Positions 13,101 through 24,846 are shown, counted from the first letter of the stretch. The stretch is 64,000 nucleotides of DNA from Talpa occidentalis (GCF_014898055.3 NW_023601212.1:42458329-42522328), one strand, 5' to 3'. The notes: a model not told the origin generated them from the sequence alone. Numbers and translations: made by a program.

Positions 13101-16100
13101 CATGCATGACATTCACGCTGTCATTGAAGATCTTCACGTAGGGCTTCAAGATGTTGAAATGGAAGGCAGGTGTCAGCAGGCGGCGGTGGTGACCCCACTT
13201 GTCACCAGCACTTAGCAAGAGCCCTTCCCCTAGTAAAGGCAAATACATAGAATGGGCAAGGGCAGTGCCCTCCCCCGTACCCTCCACCCAAGATTGTCTC
13301 CAAACCCCTTACTCGCAGTTACTCACCCAGCCAAGGCTTCAGAAAGTGGTAGAAGAGCACATCCTTGGGGGCGATGTCCGCTGACATGAATGAAAACCAT
13401 CAGGGCCCATGGATAGAGATAGGGGGGCCTTCAGAGGGGAAGGATAGAGGCCCGAGCTAAGGTCTGCATTACCCATCCAAGCCCAGCATAGAGGAATGGG
13501 GCAAAGAACAGAGGAAACGGGGAGAAGCAGGGAGGGGAGGGCCAGACCAGGCTGCGACACAGAGTAGAGCAAAGGCAGAGCTCACAGGTACGCTCCTTCA
13601 TGCTTAGACACACCCCAACATTACAACATACCTCAGCATGCCCAGCATGGCTTCTACATGCTTCAACATGTTATAGACACACAAGCAAAGCACACCATCT
13701 ACAAAGTGCCTTTACAGGGATCTAGGACACTGTGACTGCACAGCACGCTGATATTCCTGGGACATCTCACATGGACCAAACATGTGTTCACATGCGCTGA
13801 CATGACATGACACAGCAACACTAGCACAGGCTGGGACAATCTGACTTGACCCTCAACATGTCCCACAGACTGGTCCCAGACACACTTAAATATAGATATA
13901 ATCCCAGTAACATTCTAGATGTAGACTGTGTGTGAGCTGGACTTGGCTCCAGACATGACACAAATGCCCTAAGACCTGCCTCCGACAAGACACTCATAAA
14001 GTCTTGGCATTTCTCAGAACAATTCTGGCTCCCAGACCTCAGGCAAACGCAAAACGTGACCCAAACAATCTCAAGTGACATCTCAGACAATAACCAGACA
14101 AACCCTGACGTACCTCAAATGCCCTTGACTCCAGCAGAGTCCATTTCCTTGGATCCCAGCATAAACATATACAGGTGTAATCGAGTATAACAACATAAGA
14201 GCCCACTTGCAAACACCAGCACGGCGAGATGTGACCAAACAGCAGCCACCACACAGAGATACTCTCAGCATGAGGAGACATGAAGTCAGGCAGCTAGGAG
14301 CTCTGGTGAGACACACAGTGGTGTTCCCACCATAGCCCCTCAGACCAGCTCGCACATCACCTGCCCAGCTGGAAGCAGCACAGAGACCTCGGCAGTGGGC
14401 AAGCTATGGCCGGGGCATGAGTACCTGGAGCAAAGAGCACGGGCTTGATGAAGGTGGGGTGGAAGATGCGAATGATTGCATGCCAGGGCCCCACCCACCA
14501 GCAACACACATTCCCATAGGTGCTCGCCAGGCCCTGTGTGTACAGGAGACCTTCCTCTGAGCTCTGAATCTGGAGAGGAACACAGATAACTCAAGTCACA
14601 CACTTCCAGGTGATCAGAGGCAGGATCCACAGGACAAAGACACAGACCTGAGCCAGTGAGTCCTCTCCAGCCACCTGTCATCTATTTTCAGCCCCAGCCT
14701 GGGTTGGCTCCCAGACCCCTTACACATAGCAATCAGGTTTCCTCAGCACGGGGACCAAAAGCATCTCTCCACATCTGGATCCCAAACACCACATTCACTT
14801 GAATTCTACCACCATTTTCCAGATAAGGAAACTGAGGCTCTGAATGAGAAGTCACTCATCAATAGTCCACCAGATTTTAAGAGGAACCCCTGAGATAAAA
14901 GACCCAGTCTGTCTGAATCCAGGGCCTGGATTCTTAACCATCGAATTCTTTGAGCCCCCAAAACAAAGCTCTGAGAACCCCGTGCTTTCCACAACTAGGC
15001 AATTAGAGATGCAGTGTCTGGTCCCATGACCAGGCCAGGCAAACTAAAGGAAATCCTGCAGTGTTTCTTGGAACTATTGGGAGTGAGTTCACTTTTCCAT
15101 GAGGGTTGAGCTGCTGGGATTCATCTTTACCAGCATAAGAGTGACACCATCATGGAGAAACACAGAACTAGAACATGACAGATTCCTGGAGACATTGTTT
15201 GACACCTGGCTCCAGCCATGTCTGAAGAGAACCCTCCCAGGACCACCGTCAGTTGATTTCCTTGATTAACATTCTTTGCTTAGGACATACAGCGTTGAGT
15301 TTCCACCACTTAAGCTGTAGAAGACCTTGGCAGAAAGATCCGGGGACCTTCCCAGAGTCACCCAACATTTTTGGTGTTGGTGCCAATGCGTCAGACACTG
15401 TTCTCTTTCTCAGCTTAGTCTCTCTGGGGATGGTAGGGGCAAAAGACAAGGGAAGGGAACACAACTGGAATGGGGTCGCCTCAAGGAAATTTCTGGGGCC
15501 AGGAGCAGAAGGATGATAAACTTGATGTGAATGAGTCACAGGATGGGGTAGAAGGAACTGACCCACCAGAGCTAGACATCATGGAAACAGCAGCCCAGAC
15601 CAGCCACCAGTCAAAACCCCTCATTGCTCTGGGCATGAGATGGGGTAAGACTGAGGGCTGGGTAGCAGGAGGTCTGGAATGCCAGCATTTCCCATCCTAT
15701 CTCTCTACCCTCTGCTTTAAAAACTATATGTTCATTATTCCAGACACAGTTCCTGCAACTCCTCCTCCAGGAAGACTTCCAGCCTACCCCAACAGAAACC
15801 TTGCTTCTCTGGGTAGCCCCAGACCAGCTTCCTCTGGCCAATTCCTGATCCAGGTGGCTTATCTCTCTGTCCAATATTGGGGATTCCTCGAAGGGTTTGG
15901 ATTGAGGTCTCACAGGGCCCCAGTGGTCCCCAGGACATTGGAGGGGTACCAATAGCAGTGGGAGCAAGGAAGAGACAGTGAGCTGGATGTTGGTGAATAC
16001 ATGAAAGCAAAAGGAAAATGATTGAGAGAGAAGAGGAGAGGAGGGGCCAGGGTCCTGCAGAAGTGGCACAAAGCTGGGGGTGGATGAACTGGAAGCTCTT

Positions 16101-18301
16101 GGATGTGACACAGTGCCCACCACCACAAGCTCTGCATGGGTACCTGAGGCATTGGTGACAGACCGGAACATGTCAGGGTGGCAGAGGGTGATGAGGGGGA
16201 GAATAGGGCCCAGCCACATCATAAATCCCTTCTGGAAGGTTGTCACCATCTGAGTTATGTTCCTCAACCCCTGCTCTGTGGGATTGACCTGCAAGCAAGG
16301 CAGGGTCCATCACTCTCCAGAAAGAACCATGACAGCTCCCCTTCAGCCTCTGCAGGGAACAGCATGTCCCAAGTCTTGCAAGGGTGGAAGAAACCTGTTT
16401 CCTCCTGCCTATCTCGTCTCAGGGCACAAGGACCTGGGGGTCTCTCTAAGCCTCAAGAGTACGTCACAGAGCTCAAGGTGAACACATGCTCTCTCCATAC
16501 AGGGTAGCTGAATCTGACTCAAGAAGACAGATTTTTCTCATTCTGAGAGTGGTTCCAGCCTTGGGGGCAGCCACAGGAGAAGGTCCCCATGGGGGAGATT
16601 TCTGAACAGTAGAGCAGCCTCCAGATGTGTTCCTGGGACTTAGTCCCACATCATGTTCTGACATGAACAGTCCCCATGGCCTCTGTTTCCTCATATGGTG
16701 AAGGGTCTGCAGACCTGAGACCTGCCAGCCCTAGCCAACCCAGGTAAACAAAGGTGAAGTCTGACCATCACTTAAAAGGTGGCTCCCAACTGAGTATGAG
16801 CCCCTTTTGCCAGCCTGGTGGTGTTTCTCTTTCGCTCTCTCTCTCTCTCCCCTATAGCATCTCATCTATCTGTTAGTCCCTCCTAAATCTATAGACATAC
16901 CCATCAATTGTGCCATTTACAAATAAAGGATGTGACGCCATGCTCACAAAGGGGAAGGAGGGTGGGCCCCCTCCTGTTGAGGCAGCCCCTCCAGTCCCCT
17001 GGGAGGCCCCCTCTGAGCCTGACAGACACCACCAGGTGCTGCGGGCAGGTGAGCGTCAGTCACTTTGGCCTTTGAGACAGCCTCCTTCTCCCCAAGGACC
17101 CTGAGGTGATGATTCAGAGCACTTGATGGGATTGGTCAAGAGAGGAAAAGTAACTTAGTCAAAGTCAAACTGCAAGGGAGACTGGAGGAGAGAATGAACA
17201 AGACCTGCCCCCATGGCCAAGCCTTAGAATAGGTGGTAGAACTGCAATGGCTGTAATATTCCCACTGCCTCCACAGCTTTCTGAGACTATTCCAAGACCC
17301 AGACTCTCAAAATACCTTCAGGATGTACTTGGAATGTCCTCATTTGAATTTTGCCATAATGCTCAGCTCAGCATTCGGCGTACTTGCTGTCTGCAAGTCT
17401 CAGGCATTATAGATACCATGTCTGCCCCTCAGAGCTGCCATCAAGTCAAAGAGAGCAATTTGATTCAGCATGAACAGGGTTAATGCAGAGGCCAAGGTCT
17501 GGGGCATGGGAGAGAGGCAGGGGAGTCAAAGAAACTCTCTTAAAGGGGAAGTGGGTGACTAAATTTTACCCAGGTTGGGCAATGGACTCATTGAGACATC
17601 ATGAGGGTGGGGGCAGGGTTAGAGAGTAAGAAGAAGGTGTCCAGGAGAGGGGGAGAGGCGGGGAGCTGCATGTGCCTGTGGGGGTGAGGGCAGGGAGGTC
17701 ACAGTGAATTCCTGTGGGAAACTGCAGCCCACAGAAGGCCAGACACAAGGAACTGGGCCAGATACAGACCAGGGACCCTGGACAGCACCCTGGATGTGGG
17801 CTCAAGTCTAATAATGGAGACTGTGACCCCAGGGCATCGGCTCTGTAAAGGCCCTCAGTGTTGCACTAATGCGGGCAAGAAGGACAGAAAATAATACCAA
17901 GCCAGCTAGGTGTGGGAGGTCAAAGGCATGGGAAAGGCCTGGGGTGGAAGATGAATGAGTGAGGAAAGATGCCCCCTGAGGCCTCCCTTGCTTCCCAACT
18001 GCCTGAGACCCCAGACCCCATCCCTAACTCACTGAGCCCCACTCCAACTCCTCAGGAAGTCCATCTACCCTGACAACCCGACCTGTCCTGCCACCACACT
18101 CACCAGGCCCAGGTGACCCAAGAACCAGTTCCTCCTTGGGGGCTGTGGGAAACACCGAAGGCGACAGCAGTTGTCATAGAAGGCATAGATGCGGGCCAGG
18201 ACTCGGGCCAGGAGCCAGGAAGCCGCCAGCAGCAGCAGGAGCTGCCAAGGGGAGGCCCACAGCGACCCGAGCCCCAACCGGAACAGGCTCAGCTGCGGCA
18301 T
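7124..18301 (-). CDS. CYP4F: Cytochrome P450 4F, complete gene (12 coding exons)
   Basis: Encodes an ER-anchored heme monooxygenase of the CYP4F fatty-acid/eicosanoid omega-hydroxylase group. Coding exons in gene order: 18301-18104, 16288-16144, 13380-13327, 13229-13102, 12128-12007, 11218-10948, 10019-9953, 9774-9645, 8218-8085, 7985-7921, 7757-7675, 7301-7124. Every junction has AG/GT and matching phase; the total is 1575 bp (524 residues), and human CYP4F proteins are about 520. The ATG lies one base inside the acceptor (CACAG|G ATG), so a noncoding first exon is expected. Visible landmarks are an N-terminal hydrophobic anchor, the I-helix FEGHDTT including the Glu that CYP4 enzymes link covalently to heme, the K-helix KESLR (ExxR), and the heme loop FSAGPRNCIG with its Cys ligand. 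No stop or frameshift is seen. Family assignment is secure; one-to-one orthology to a human CYP4F is not. Confidence 0.95.
8219..9644 (-). other. CYP4F intron with old L1-like 3' sequence
   Basis: Largest 3' intron of the first gene. Around 8305-8420 it has the L1 3'-UTR style phrase (acatacattaaatatgtaca, ctcaataaag). The corresponding intron of the second gene at about 58540-58640 seems distantly related. No additional exon is seen. Confidence 0.4.
10749..10915. repeat. Ancient L2-like repeat in CYP4F intron
   Basis: The phrase catggctccccagtgcc, followed by pyrimidine-rich text, resembles the L2 3' region. The copy is old and partial, and orientation is not assigned. Confidence 0.4.
11490..11960. 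repeat. Ancient L2-like repeat in CYP4F intron
   Basis: Contains L2-style wording (catggctccctgaaagcctc, then ctcctccagaaagcctcttc near 11905) over about 470 bp, consistent with an L2 3' end. It lies between exons 11218-10948 and 12128-12007. Confidence 0.5.
12255..12380. repeat. MIR-like fragment
   Basis: The text (ggaatcagaagatctgcgtt, ctggctctgcctcttcc) resembles the MIR core. It lies directly before a younger SINE. Confidence 0.4.
12391..12667 (+). mobile_element. tRNA-derived SINE in a CYP4F intron, antisense to the gene
   Basis: Full-length head, body and A-rich tail. The near-exact target duplication is GATGTTCTGCTTTGG before the element and GACGTTCTGTTTTGG after the tail. It is intronic, about 260 bp from exon 12128-12007, and does not disturb splice sites. 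Confidence 0.88.
12860..13030. repeat. MIR repeat
   Basis: Contains the MIR-type phrases cactgtgtgccagggacatg and catctggggaaaccaagttt, followed by text like the MIR tail. Old intronic copy. Confidence 0.6.
14425..14569 (-). CDS. CYP4F: Alternative CYP4F exon (CYP4F3A-type)
   Basis: A second 145-bp exon with acceptor CTCTCCAG|ATT and donor CCAG|GTACTC. It is open in the same phase as exon 16144-16288 and encodes 48 residues including [11 protein letters not shown]. As I recall, human CYP4F3 has two such mutually exclusive exons: the upstream one gives the liver form 4F3B, the downstream one the neutrophil form 4F3A that hydroxylates leukotriene B4. This exon matches the 4F3A type. Including both exons, or neither, would break the frame, so the choice must be exclusive. 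It contains no stop and its splice sites look functional. Use in transcripts is inferred. Confidence 0.85.
14800..14975. repeat. MIR repeat
   Basis: Includes ttccagataaggaaactgag and a downstream MIR-like section. It sits in the intron between the alternative exon and exon 16144-16288. Confidence 0.6.
16144..16288 (-). CDS. CYP4F: CYP4F exon 3, CYP4F2/3B-type partner of the alternative exon
   Basis: A 145-bp exon with acceptor TTGCAG|GTCAAT and donor TCAG|GTACCC, encoding [10 protein letters not shown]... to VTNAS. It is the form found in most CYP4F proteins and was used in the 524-residue model. The split Gly/Ala codon at its 3' end joins exon 13380-13327 exactly as the alternative exon does. 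Confidence 0.9.
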
Positions 18302-18639
18302 CCTGTGGGGCACACCGGGTAAAGGGTGAGCACCTGTGGCCTGGGAGGCCTTGTGATGTGAGCTCAGAGGCAGAGGCAGGGGTAGTTCACATACTAAGAG
18401 AGGGCGAGGGCCAATGGAGTGAGGGACAGGGACAAAGTAGGATAGGGAGAGGCAAACTGGGGATCATAGAGGGTAGGGAGATACTGGGAGCTTCAGAAGG
18501 GAGATGGAGAGATGGAGAGAGAGACAGATAATTACCCATGGTGCCCACACATCTCCCAGATCAGCTCACTCTGTAACCACCCCTGCCTTGGGCAGGGTCC
18601 TTCCCCACCCCAGGCCAGGAGCCCCAGCCCCCTCTACCT

Positions 18640-18850
18640 CCAGGCTTGTACCTTTTGCTGGACCGGCTTGTCCCACGCAAACTCCTCTCCCCTCCTTTTG
18701 GGAAGTCCTTTGCCCTTGGCCCCTGACAGTCTTTGCCCTGCCCCTGCTGGCAGCACTGAGCTAAGCCAGCCAATCCCCACAGGCCAGATTCTCCTCCCCA
18801 TTGGGCAGCCATCCAAATAGAGGGGGGGAGGGGGCTGCAATGTTGTCAAG
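18640..18850 (-). promoter_or_regulatory. Candidate promoter and noncoding first exon of the first CYP4F gene
   Basis: The coding start sits right behind a splice acceptor, so an untranslated exon must lie upstream. On the minus strand a donor-like AAAAG|GTACAAG ends at 18652. Upstream of it are two CCAAT/ATTGG-type motifs (around 18770-18805) and a pyrimidine tract with an A/T-rich stretch near 18815. The position is inferred and no transcription start can be fixed. Confidence 0.3.
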
Positions 18851-19719
18851 GGTCACATGGCCTGGGCAATGGATCCTTAGGATTCAGAACCTCTCATGTG
18901 GGCTTGGGGGCATCTTGGGCATCAGGGCTGGACAGCAAAAGTGATTCAGGGGCCCCAAGTTTAAAGCTACCCCTTCCCTTCCAAGACCAGAGCTCAGCAT
19001 GCACAAACATGAAATTGGCAAGGTGCCAGATAAGTAGGACCAGGCCTAGCCTTGTCCCAAAACATCTCTAAGTTCCTCTCCACTCGTGGGCCAGGAGGAT
19101 GCCATGCATTTCTCAGTGCAGAATGGGAAGCTCAGAGGCAGGAAGCCTCTGGCCTCCAGGGTGCACCGTCTGGCAGGGGTTCAAGTCCCATCTCCAAGCT
19201 GCCCAGGGCCTCCTCCCAGAACAAAGAAACCAGCCTGGCAGGGGATTACCCGCATCAGATTCTGGGGATAAAGGACCAGGAGGAAGAGGGGGCCTGCTGC
19301 GGGGCATGGCTCACTGTGGAGAAGGATTAGAGAGGAGAGGGCTGTATGAAAGGGGGTTGAAGTGGTGAGGTACCAAAGGGCCATGACAGCACAGGACAAG
19401 ATCAAAAGAAGAGGGTCAGGCTGGGAGACACTGAGGGGGCCCATTTCTGCCTACAGCTCACTCTCACTGTGGCTGAGCCAGCCCTCTCTGGCCTGTCTTC
19501 CCATCTGGGTAATGGGATGTCAGAAGAGTGTCAAAAGGGAGGCTCCACAGAAGGAGGAAAGGATAAGGAACCCCCAAGAAGAGGGAATGAAGGAAAGGGG
19601 CTGGCAACGAATATTGACCACTGTATGGCAGTGCTCCACAGAAAGTAGACCAGCTCTGTGCAGGCAACTGTAGGAAAAGCATGCCCATGGCACTTTGGGG
19701 ACCTTGTAGAGCATGCCCT
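18851..19719. other. Upstream flank of the CYP4F gene
   Basis: GC-moderate unique-looking sequence without recognised exons or repeats. Confidence 0.35.
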
Positions 19720-20110
19720 CAGTGTGGCAGGAACTCTACATGCTTTATGCAAATTATTTTATGCAAATCATACCTACTCTGTGCCAGATAATCTACATAA
19801 TGCATGCCTACTGTATCCTACAGAAGACATACTTATTGTATGCTAGGTATTCTCCATAAAACAAGCCTACTGTGTTCTGGGCACTCTACCTAAAGCATGC
19901 CTACTATGTACCAGTGCACTATACAAACACATCCGTGTGTACCAGGTACTTTACATAAAGCCAACCTACTGTATGGGGGTGGTCTACATAAAATAAACCT
20001 ACTCTAACCTGCTCTATGTAAAGTGCAAAGTACTTTACAAAAAGTGTACCTACTATGTGAAAGATCTTCTACATGAAGTGTACCTACTGTGTGCCAGATA
20101 TTCTGCAGCC
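19720..20110. repeat. Degenerate tandem repeat
   Basis: A unit of roughly 30-45 bp recurs about eight times around the words cctact, tgccag and tacataaag (for example near 19777, 19867, 19900, 19965, 20048 and 20081). Unit lengths vary and the copies are diverged. It may have grown from a MIR/L2-like segment. Two octamers ATGCAAAT (19747-19754, 19761-19768) stand at its CYP4F-proximal edge. Confidence 0.6.
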
Positions 20111-20189
20111 AAATAAATATCACGTCCCTCTCAGCTCCCTGGGTCAGTGCACTAGGGATTAGTCTGAGAACCAGGCAAAAGCACCACAG

Positions 20190-20290
20190 GAAGGAAGATG
20201 ATACCCACTCAACAGAAAATCAAACTGAGGCTCAGAGAAGGCAAGCCACTAGCCCAGACTGCAGAGCCGCAAAGAACCCAAGTCTGTATA
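20190..20290. repeat. MIR-like fragment
   Basis: The phrase aaactgaggctcagagaagg, followed by a shortened MIR-like tail. Confidence 0.55.
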
Positions 20291-20889
20291 TTCCCAAGTC
20301 AAAACCCTGCCTCCCTGCCATGCTACTCCTTCCCACTCATAAGGGACAATGCTATCTCAAGCAAAGCACTCATCCCAGAAGGGAGATCTCTCTCCCACAT
20401 TCAGGATGCACCACCACCCCACTGGTCTAGTGTCCCCAATGCTCCCTTGATCCTGCCTGTATTGCTTGATGGGATAATCTCAGGTGAGACAGGGAATGTG
20501 ACTGCGGGTAGAACAGGGGCTTTGCAGAGCCCCTGAGCAGGAATGTGGGAGACAAACAGTCCTCCCTGCACTGGGGGAGACTTCAAAACTCTCTCTCTCT
20601 CTCCCCTTGGCCAGGGGATTCAGGCAGCTACTCCTACAGCCCTCAGTGTATGGGTGCATGAACCCTCCATGGCCTTCCCCCCCTCCACAGTAGCAGACAG
20701 CTGTTAGCAGGTCTATCCACATTAAGATTGGACGCAAGGCCAAAGTGATAAACCAGACAGAGGAGAGCCAGGCCCTCGTGACTGCATGGGCTTAGCTCAC
20801 TGCCTACCTACTGCGTGTCAGGAATGGGCAGGCAGACCAGAGCAAGAACAGCAACCACTATCAGCCTTTGCCAGCCCAGCCACTGAATT

Positions 20890-21060
20890 TTTTCAGGTCT
20901 TTTACATGTATTGGCATTTTTACTTTTCATTTTACTGAAGAAGATATTGATGGGAAAATCTATTTGAGTGACTTGTCCAAAGTCACAAGCTTGTGGCACC
21001 AGGCTGTCACCAGGCAGCGGCAGTTCATACCAGGTACCCTGGACCTCTGAGCTGTGCTCC
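20890..21060. repeat. MIR-like fragment
   Basis: Text such as gtgacttgtccaaagtcaca matches the MIR core. Diverged. Confidence 0.5.
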
Positions 21061-21194
21061 TCCACATCAGTAAATCTCATTAATGCCACCTTACCAGGTG
21101 GTGGGGATAGCTTGAAAAAGACGATGCGTGTAAACTCACAGGATGGAGGAGGGCTCAGCAGTGTTAGCCATCATTATTGCTCTTGTTGTTCTGT

Positions 21195-21310
21195 AACCAT
21201 CCAACAGCCGTGCAATTTCATGTCATCACCCCTTTTAACAGAAGAGGAACCGGAGATTCAGAAAAGTGAAGCAATGTGCTCAGTCCCATAGCAAACGGGT
21301 AAATATAACA
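21195..21310. repeat. MIR-like fragment
   Basis: A segment resembling MIR (ccccttttaacagaagagga, then a gtgaagcaatgtgctcagtc-like core). The end points are approximate. Confidence 0.45.
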
Positions 21311-21612
21311 ACCAGTACAGGTGACAGCAAAGCCGGGTACATAGTAGGTACACATAAAAGATCTAGGGAAGTGTGAGGTTTGCAGCCATGAGTTCTAAAG
21401 TTCTCGGTCTTCCACCATCAGTATCGCCTGACAAGTGATTCTGCAGAAAACGTGGAATCTCATGCTCTCTATCCAGAAACGCTGACTCAGAATTGCATTC
21501 TTATATAACTAGATTTTTGGTGGTGGGTATAGTGTGGCATATACATTTGTAAGGTGTGAACCTGTATTCCCAAAACACATAGTACTGTAAACCAGTAGTA
21601 TCTCAATATTAA

Positions 21613-21636
21613 GACAGAGAGAGAGAGAGAGAGAAA
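21613..21636. repeat. (GA)n microsatellite
   Basis: About 20 bp of uninterrupted GA. The surrounding 21311-22657 has no recognised gene. Confidence 0.8.
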
Positions 21637-22674
21637 GGCCAAAAGAATAAGCTAAAAAATACTGAAAGCTGTTGCCTCTAGGAATACAGAAATTGAAAAG
21701 AAAACTTGAAGACAATAGTAGTAGATTTCATGAGAAATCTTGCACTGCTTAATTTGCAAGCAATGGTGACTGATTGAAATAAAAACAAAGTTTGAAAAAA
21801 TGAGAAAAAGATTGCATCCCACCAGGGAATAGTTTTATGCTCCTGCAAGTTTTATAAATCATGTCCTTGTTCCTTGGACGCCTGCACTGTGACTGCAGGA
21901 AGCCTCAGGTGGGGCCTTCTCTCCTGAGCCTGAGGACGCTGAAGCGTCACAGTGAGGAATGCCCCAGCTGTCAGATCACACAAGCCTGACTTGTGGGGGG
22001 GCCACAGTCAGTGTTGTAGGACAGGGGGCCTGGCAAGGAAAGGCAGAGACTGGTCCCTCCCAAGGGGCCTTCCACACTTCCCATAGCTGGCCAGTGGCTA
22101 AGTGTGTGTGACACCAGCCTCTGGCCCTCTCACGAGCCCTCTGACCCCCAGGGTTCACATCTGTAAAATGGACCTGATAACGCTTCCCAGAGCTTTGGGG
22201 GATTTTATCAGACACAAGCAAGGGGAAAGTAGGACTCATTTACATATAAAACTTATGAATGTGTGTTTCTATGTGGGGGTATGTTTGCATATGATTGAAA
22301 ACGTGCAGAAGAATCCACACACCACAGATGAATTGGAGGAAATAGAATTGCAGTCTTTATCCTTTTAACTTGCTACACATCTCTAATGCTTTTTCTGCTC
22401 ACTAAGCTGCTACAACATTATCACTAAAAAACTCAACTTGAGAAAACACCAAAAAATTTAAAAAAAAATAACAATTTGTCACAGTTGTGATAGGGGAAAA
22501 GAATAGAAAACAGAAACCTGGCTCATGCAAAGCCAAGAGTTGAAAGTGGGGGTAGAAGTTATTAACATAGTTGTTAAACTAGCTATAAAATGAAAAATCC
22601 TTAAGTGCCAATGTCTAAATCAGGAAGCACAGACCCAAGCAGGTGTCAGACTGCTGTAAAGAGTGTCAGGGAGG

Positions 22675-22954
22675 ACCTCCCTGGTGGCGCAGGCGGTTGA
22701 GCGTAGCGCTGTGAAGCTGTCCGCAGCCTCTGCAGTGCCAGTTCGATTCCCACCGGCCTCAGAGCAACTCACGTGATGAGCAGACCTCTCCTGTCTCGCC
22801 CACTGCTCCCCTCAGCAGTGTATTTTGTCAGTCTGCCTGTTCTGTTCCCCACTCTATCTCCGGTGAGTCCTCTCATGCTCCTGAGCATCTGGCCTGTACC
22901 CCGGCTCTTGTATAAATAAAAAAATTTTTATAAAAGAAAAGTTTAAAAAATAAA
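22675..22954 (+). mobile_element. tRNA-derived SINE, full length
   Basis: A clean copy with head acctccctggtggcgcaggc, B box gttcgattccc and an A-rich tail. The 17-bp target duplication AAAGAGTGTCAGGGAGG is exact at 22658-22674 and 22955-22971, so this is one of the younger copies in the window. Confidence 0.93.
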
Positions 22955-22971
22955 AAAGAGTGTCAGGGAGG

Positions 22972-24834
22972 TGAGGATATGGAGATTGAGGTGAGGATAT
23001 GGAGATTGAAGACCATTATAGAATCTCTGGTCCTTTTTCAAATTCTACATAGTTATTCAAAATCAACAAAATGAACCACTCCACAAAGGAACGAGCCGCT
23101 CCCAATGATAAGACTATATCAGGGCAATTTCTGCACTGGCAAGAGACGCAGTCCTTCTACCCACCTGTGACCACGTGGGTACTTGCTTCTTTTTGTAACA
23201 GGGTGGTCTCCAGGAAAAGGGGAGTTTCCAGGTTCCCTGCCCCACCCAAAAAAGGTTGGAGCTAAGCAGGGAGAAGAAGGAGCTGGAAAGGAGACTGGAG
23301 GAGGAAGGAAGCAGGATGGAGAGCAAGGAGACTTGCAGGAGGCACATGCAGCAGGGAGACAAGTGAAGAAACTATGCTTGCCTTTTGGTCCTGGACTGGT
23401 TAAAACAGATGTGGGTGAGAGACCAGTGGAGAGGTTAACAATAGAAGCTTTCATCTTGATTTTGATTTTGCTCTTTTCCTCCCATACTTGTCTGGATGTT
23501 TCTGATCCTTTTCTATGGGTGCCTGCCAGAAAGTGCTTTAGATTTGTGGCAGGCTTTTAGGCCTTGCTCTGGGCCAATCCTGTTTGGGTGGACTTTTACC
23601 CACAAGGGGACGAGTAACTGTGGGTCCTTGATTTAGAAACTCTGTTCTTTGTCTTTTCTGTATTGTTCACTAATTTTATTAAAGCTTCTTTCCATTAAAG
23701 GTCTTACAAGTTTTGTCTTGATGCGGAAGATGGCAGAACCTATTTAGAGCAGGCAGGTTTGGGGGTTCTGGGGTGCCCCTCTCCCTGCCTTGTAACATTT
23801 TTACCAATCTTTTCTTTTGTGGTACTCTTTCCAGCCTATGCAGGTGCTCTTCACTGCCAACTCTCTCCCTATTCAGGACAGCACAGCCTCATGCCCACCC
23901 ATGACCTGTGACCATGTTGGTGTTTCTCTGCACTGATATCCCTTTGCAAAGCAGCAGAGGCAGATCTCCTCCCAGAGCTGCCTGCTTCTGACCATGCAGG
24001 TGTCTCTTTTAACAAACCTGTCCCTTTCAGGGGCAGCTCTTTCTGCCCCCTTATGTCTATTCAAGTGTCCTTTTTCTTTTTCTCTCTTTTTCATTATAAA
24101 CCTGCCCTTTTGGAGATCACAAACGCCTCTGTATCATGGAGAAACTCTCCTGGGAAACTTGCCAGTGCCACTGAAAGGGGAGCTCTGGTGAAACTTTTCC
24201 CAGAGTTAAACCAAGGACCCACTCTCTAAACCCAGCATCCCCAAAACACGACTTCAGTAGGGACACAGAGTCCCCACACAAAACAGATAAGCAGCTCTTC
24301 TTTTCTTTCACATTGAAGACATACCTCCCGAAAGTCAGCCTGGGGTCCCTTGAGGGCAAGCATGCAGGCTGCCTGCTGCCTGGAGGGCCTCCTTTCCTCT
24401 CCTCAGTCACCAGGAAGGAACAAGTCCTAGATTCAGCAGAACCAAGTTCAAACCCCAGCTCTGTTTCTCATTGGCTGTGTGGTCTTGGGCAAATTGCTTG
24501 CCCTCTCTGAACCTCTTATGCTTCTCAGTAAAACAGGGAGGAGAATGTATATTTTATAGGTATATCCTCCTTAACAATACACAGTGCCAGACATGGTGCT
24601 TGAACCTGGACATGGAATGAACAAGACAGACAAGGTCTGTGGTTTATGGTGTTCATGTTTGGTGTGGAAGCCAAGAGGAAACAAGACCAGGTCAGATGGT
24701 GGTGGTGATGAAGGAAGTTAACAGAGTGAGACATGTTAGCAAGCGAGTGAGGACAATCAAGGAAGGCCTCCCTGAGCAGATAATCTTTGAGCAGAAACTT
24801 GTATCACATGGAGGAGTGGCCCAGGAATAAAAAC
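22972..24834. other. Intergenic, unclassified, possibly old LTR material
   Basis: It opens with a tandem doubling of gaggtgaggatatggagatt (about 22970-23008). From about 23040 to 24310 the sequence has an LTR-like character (pyrimidine tracts, attaaagcttctttccatta near 23680), but I could not find TG/CA ends or target duplications. 24430-24560 looks like a reverse MIR. No gene is recognised. Confidence 0.3.
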
Positions 24835-24846
24835 CAGCCCTTGGAG

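Noticed and set aside
14340..14681. 113-codon minus-strand frame as a separate gene
   Set aside because: It overlaps the alternative CYP4F exon in a different frame.
15611..16294. 227-codon minus-strand open frame
   Set aside because: Only its first 48 codons are the CYP4F exon 16288-16144; the rest is read-through into the intron past a good donor site.
22675..22954. tRNA gene from A and B boxes
   Set aside because: The head cannot fold into a full cloverleaf and continues into the SINE body; target duplications and A tail show a SINE.
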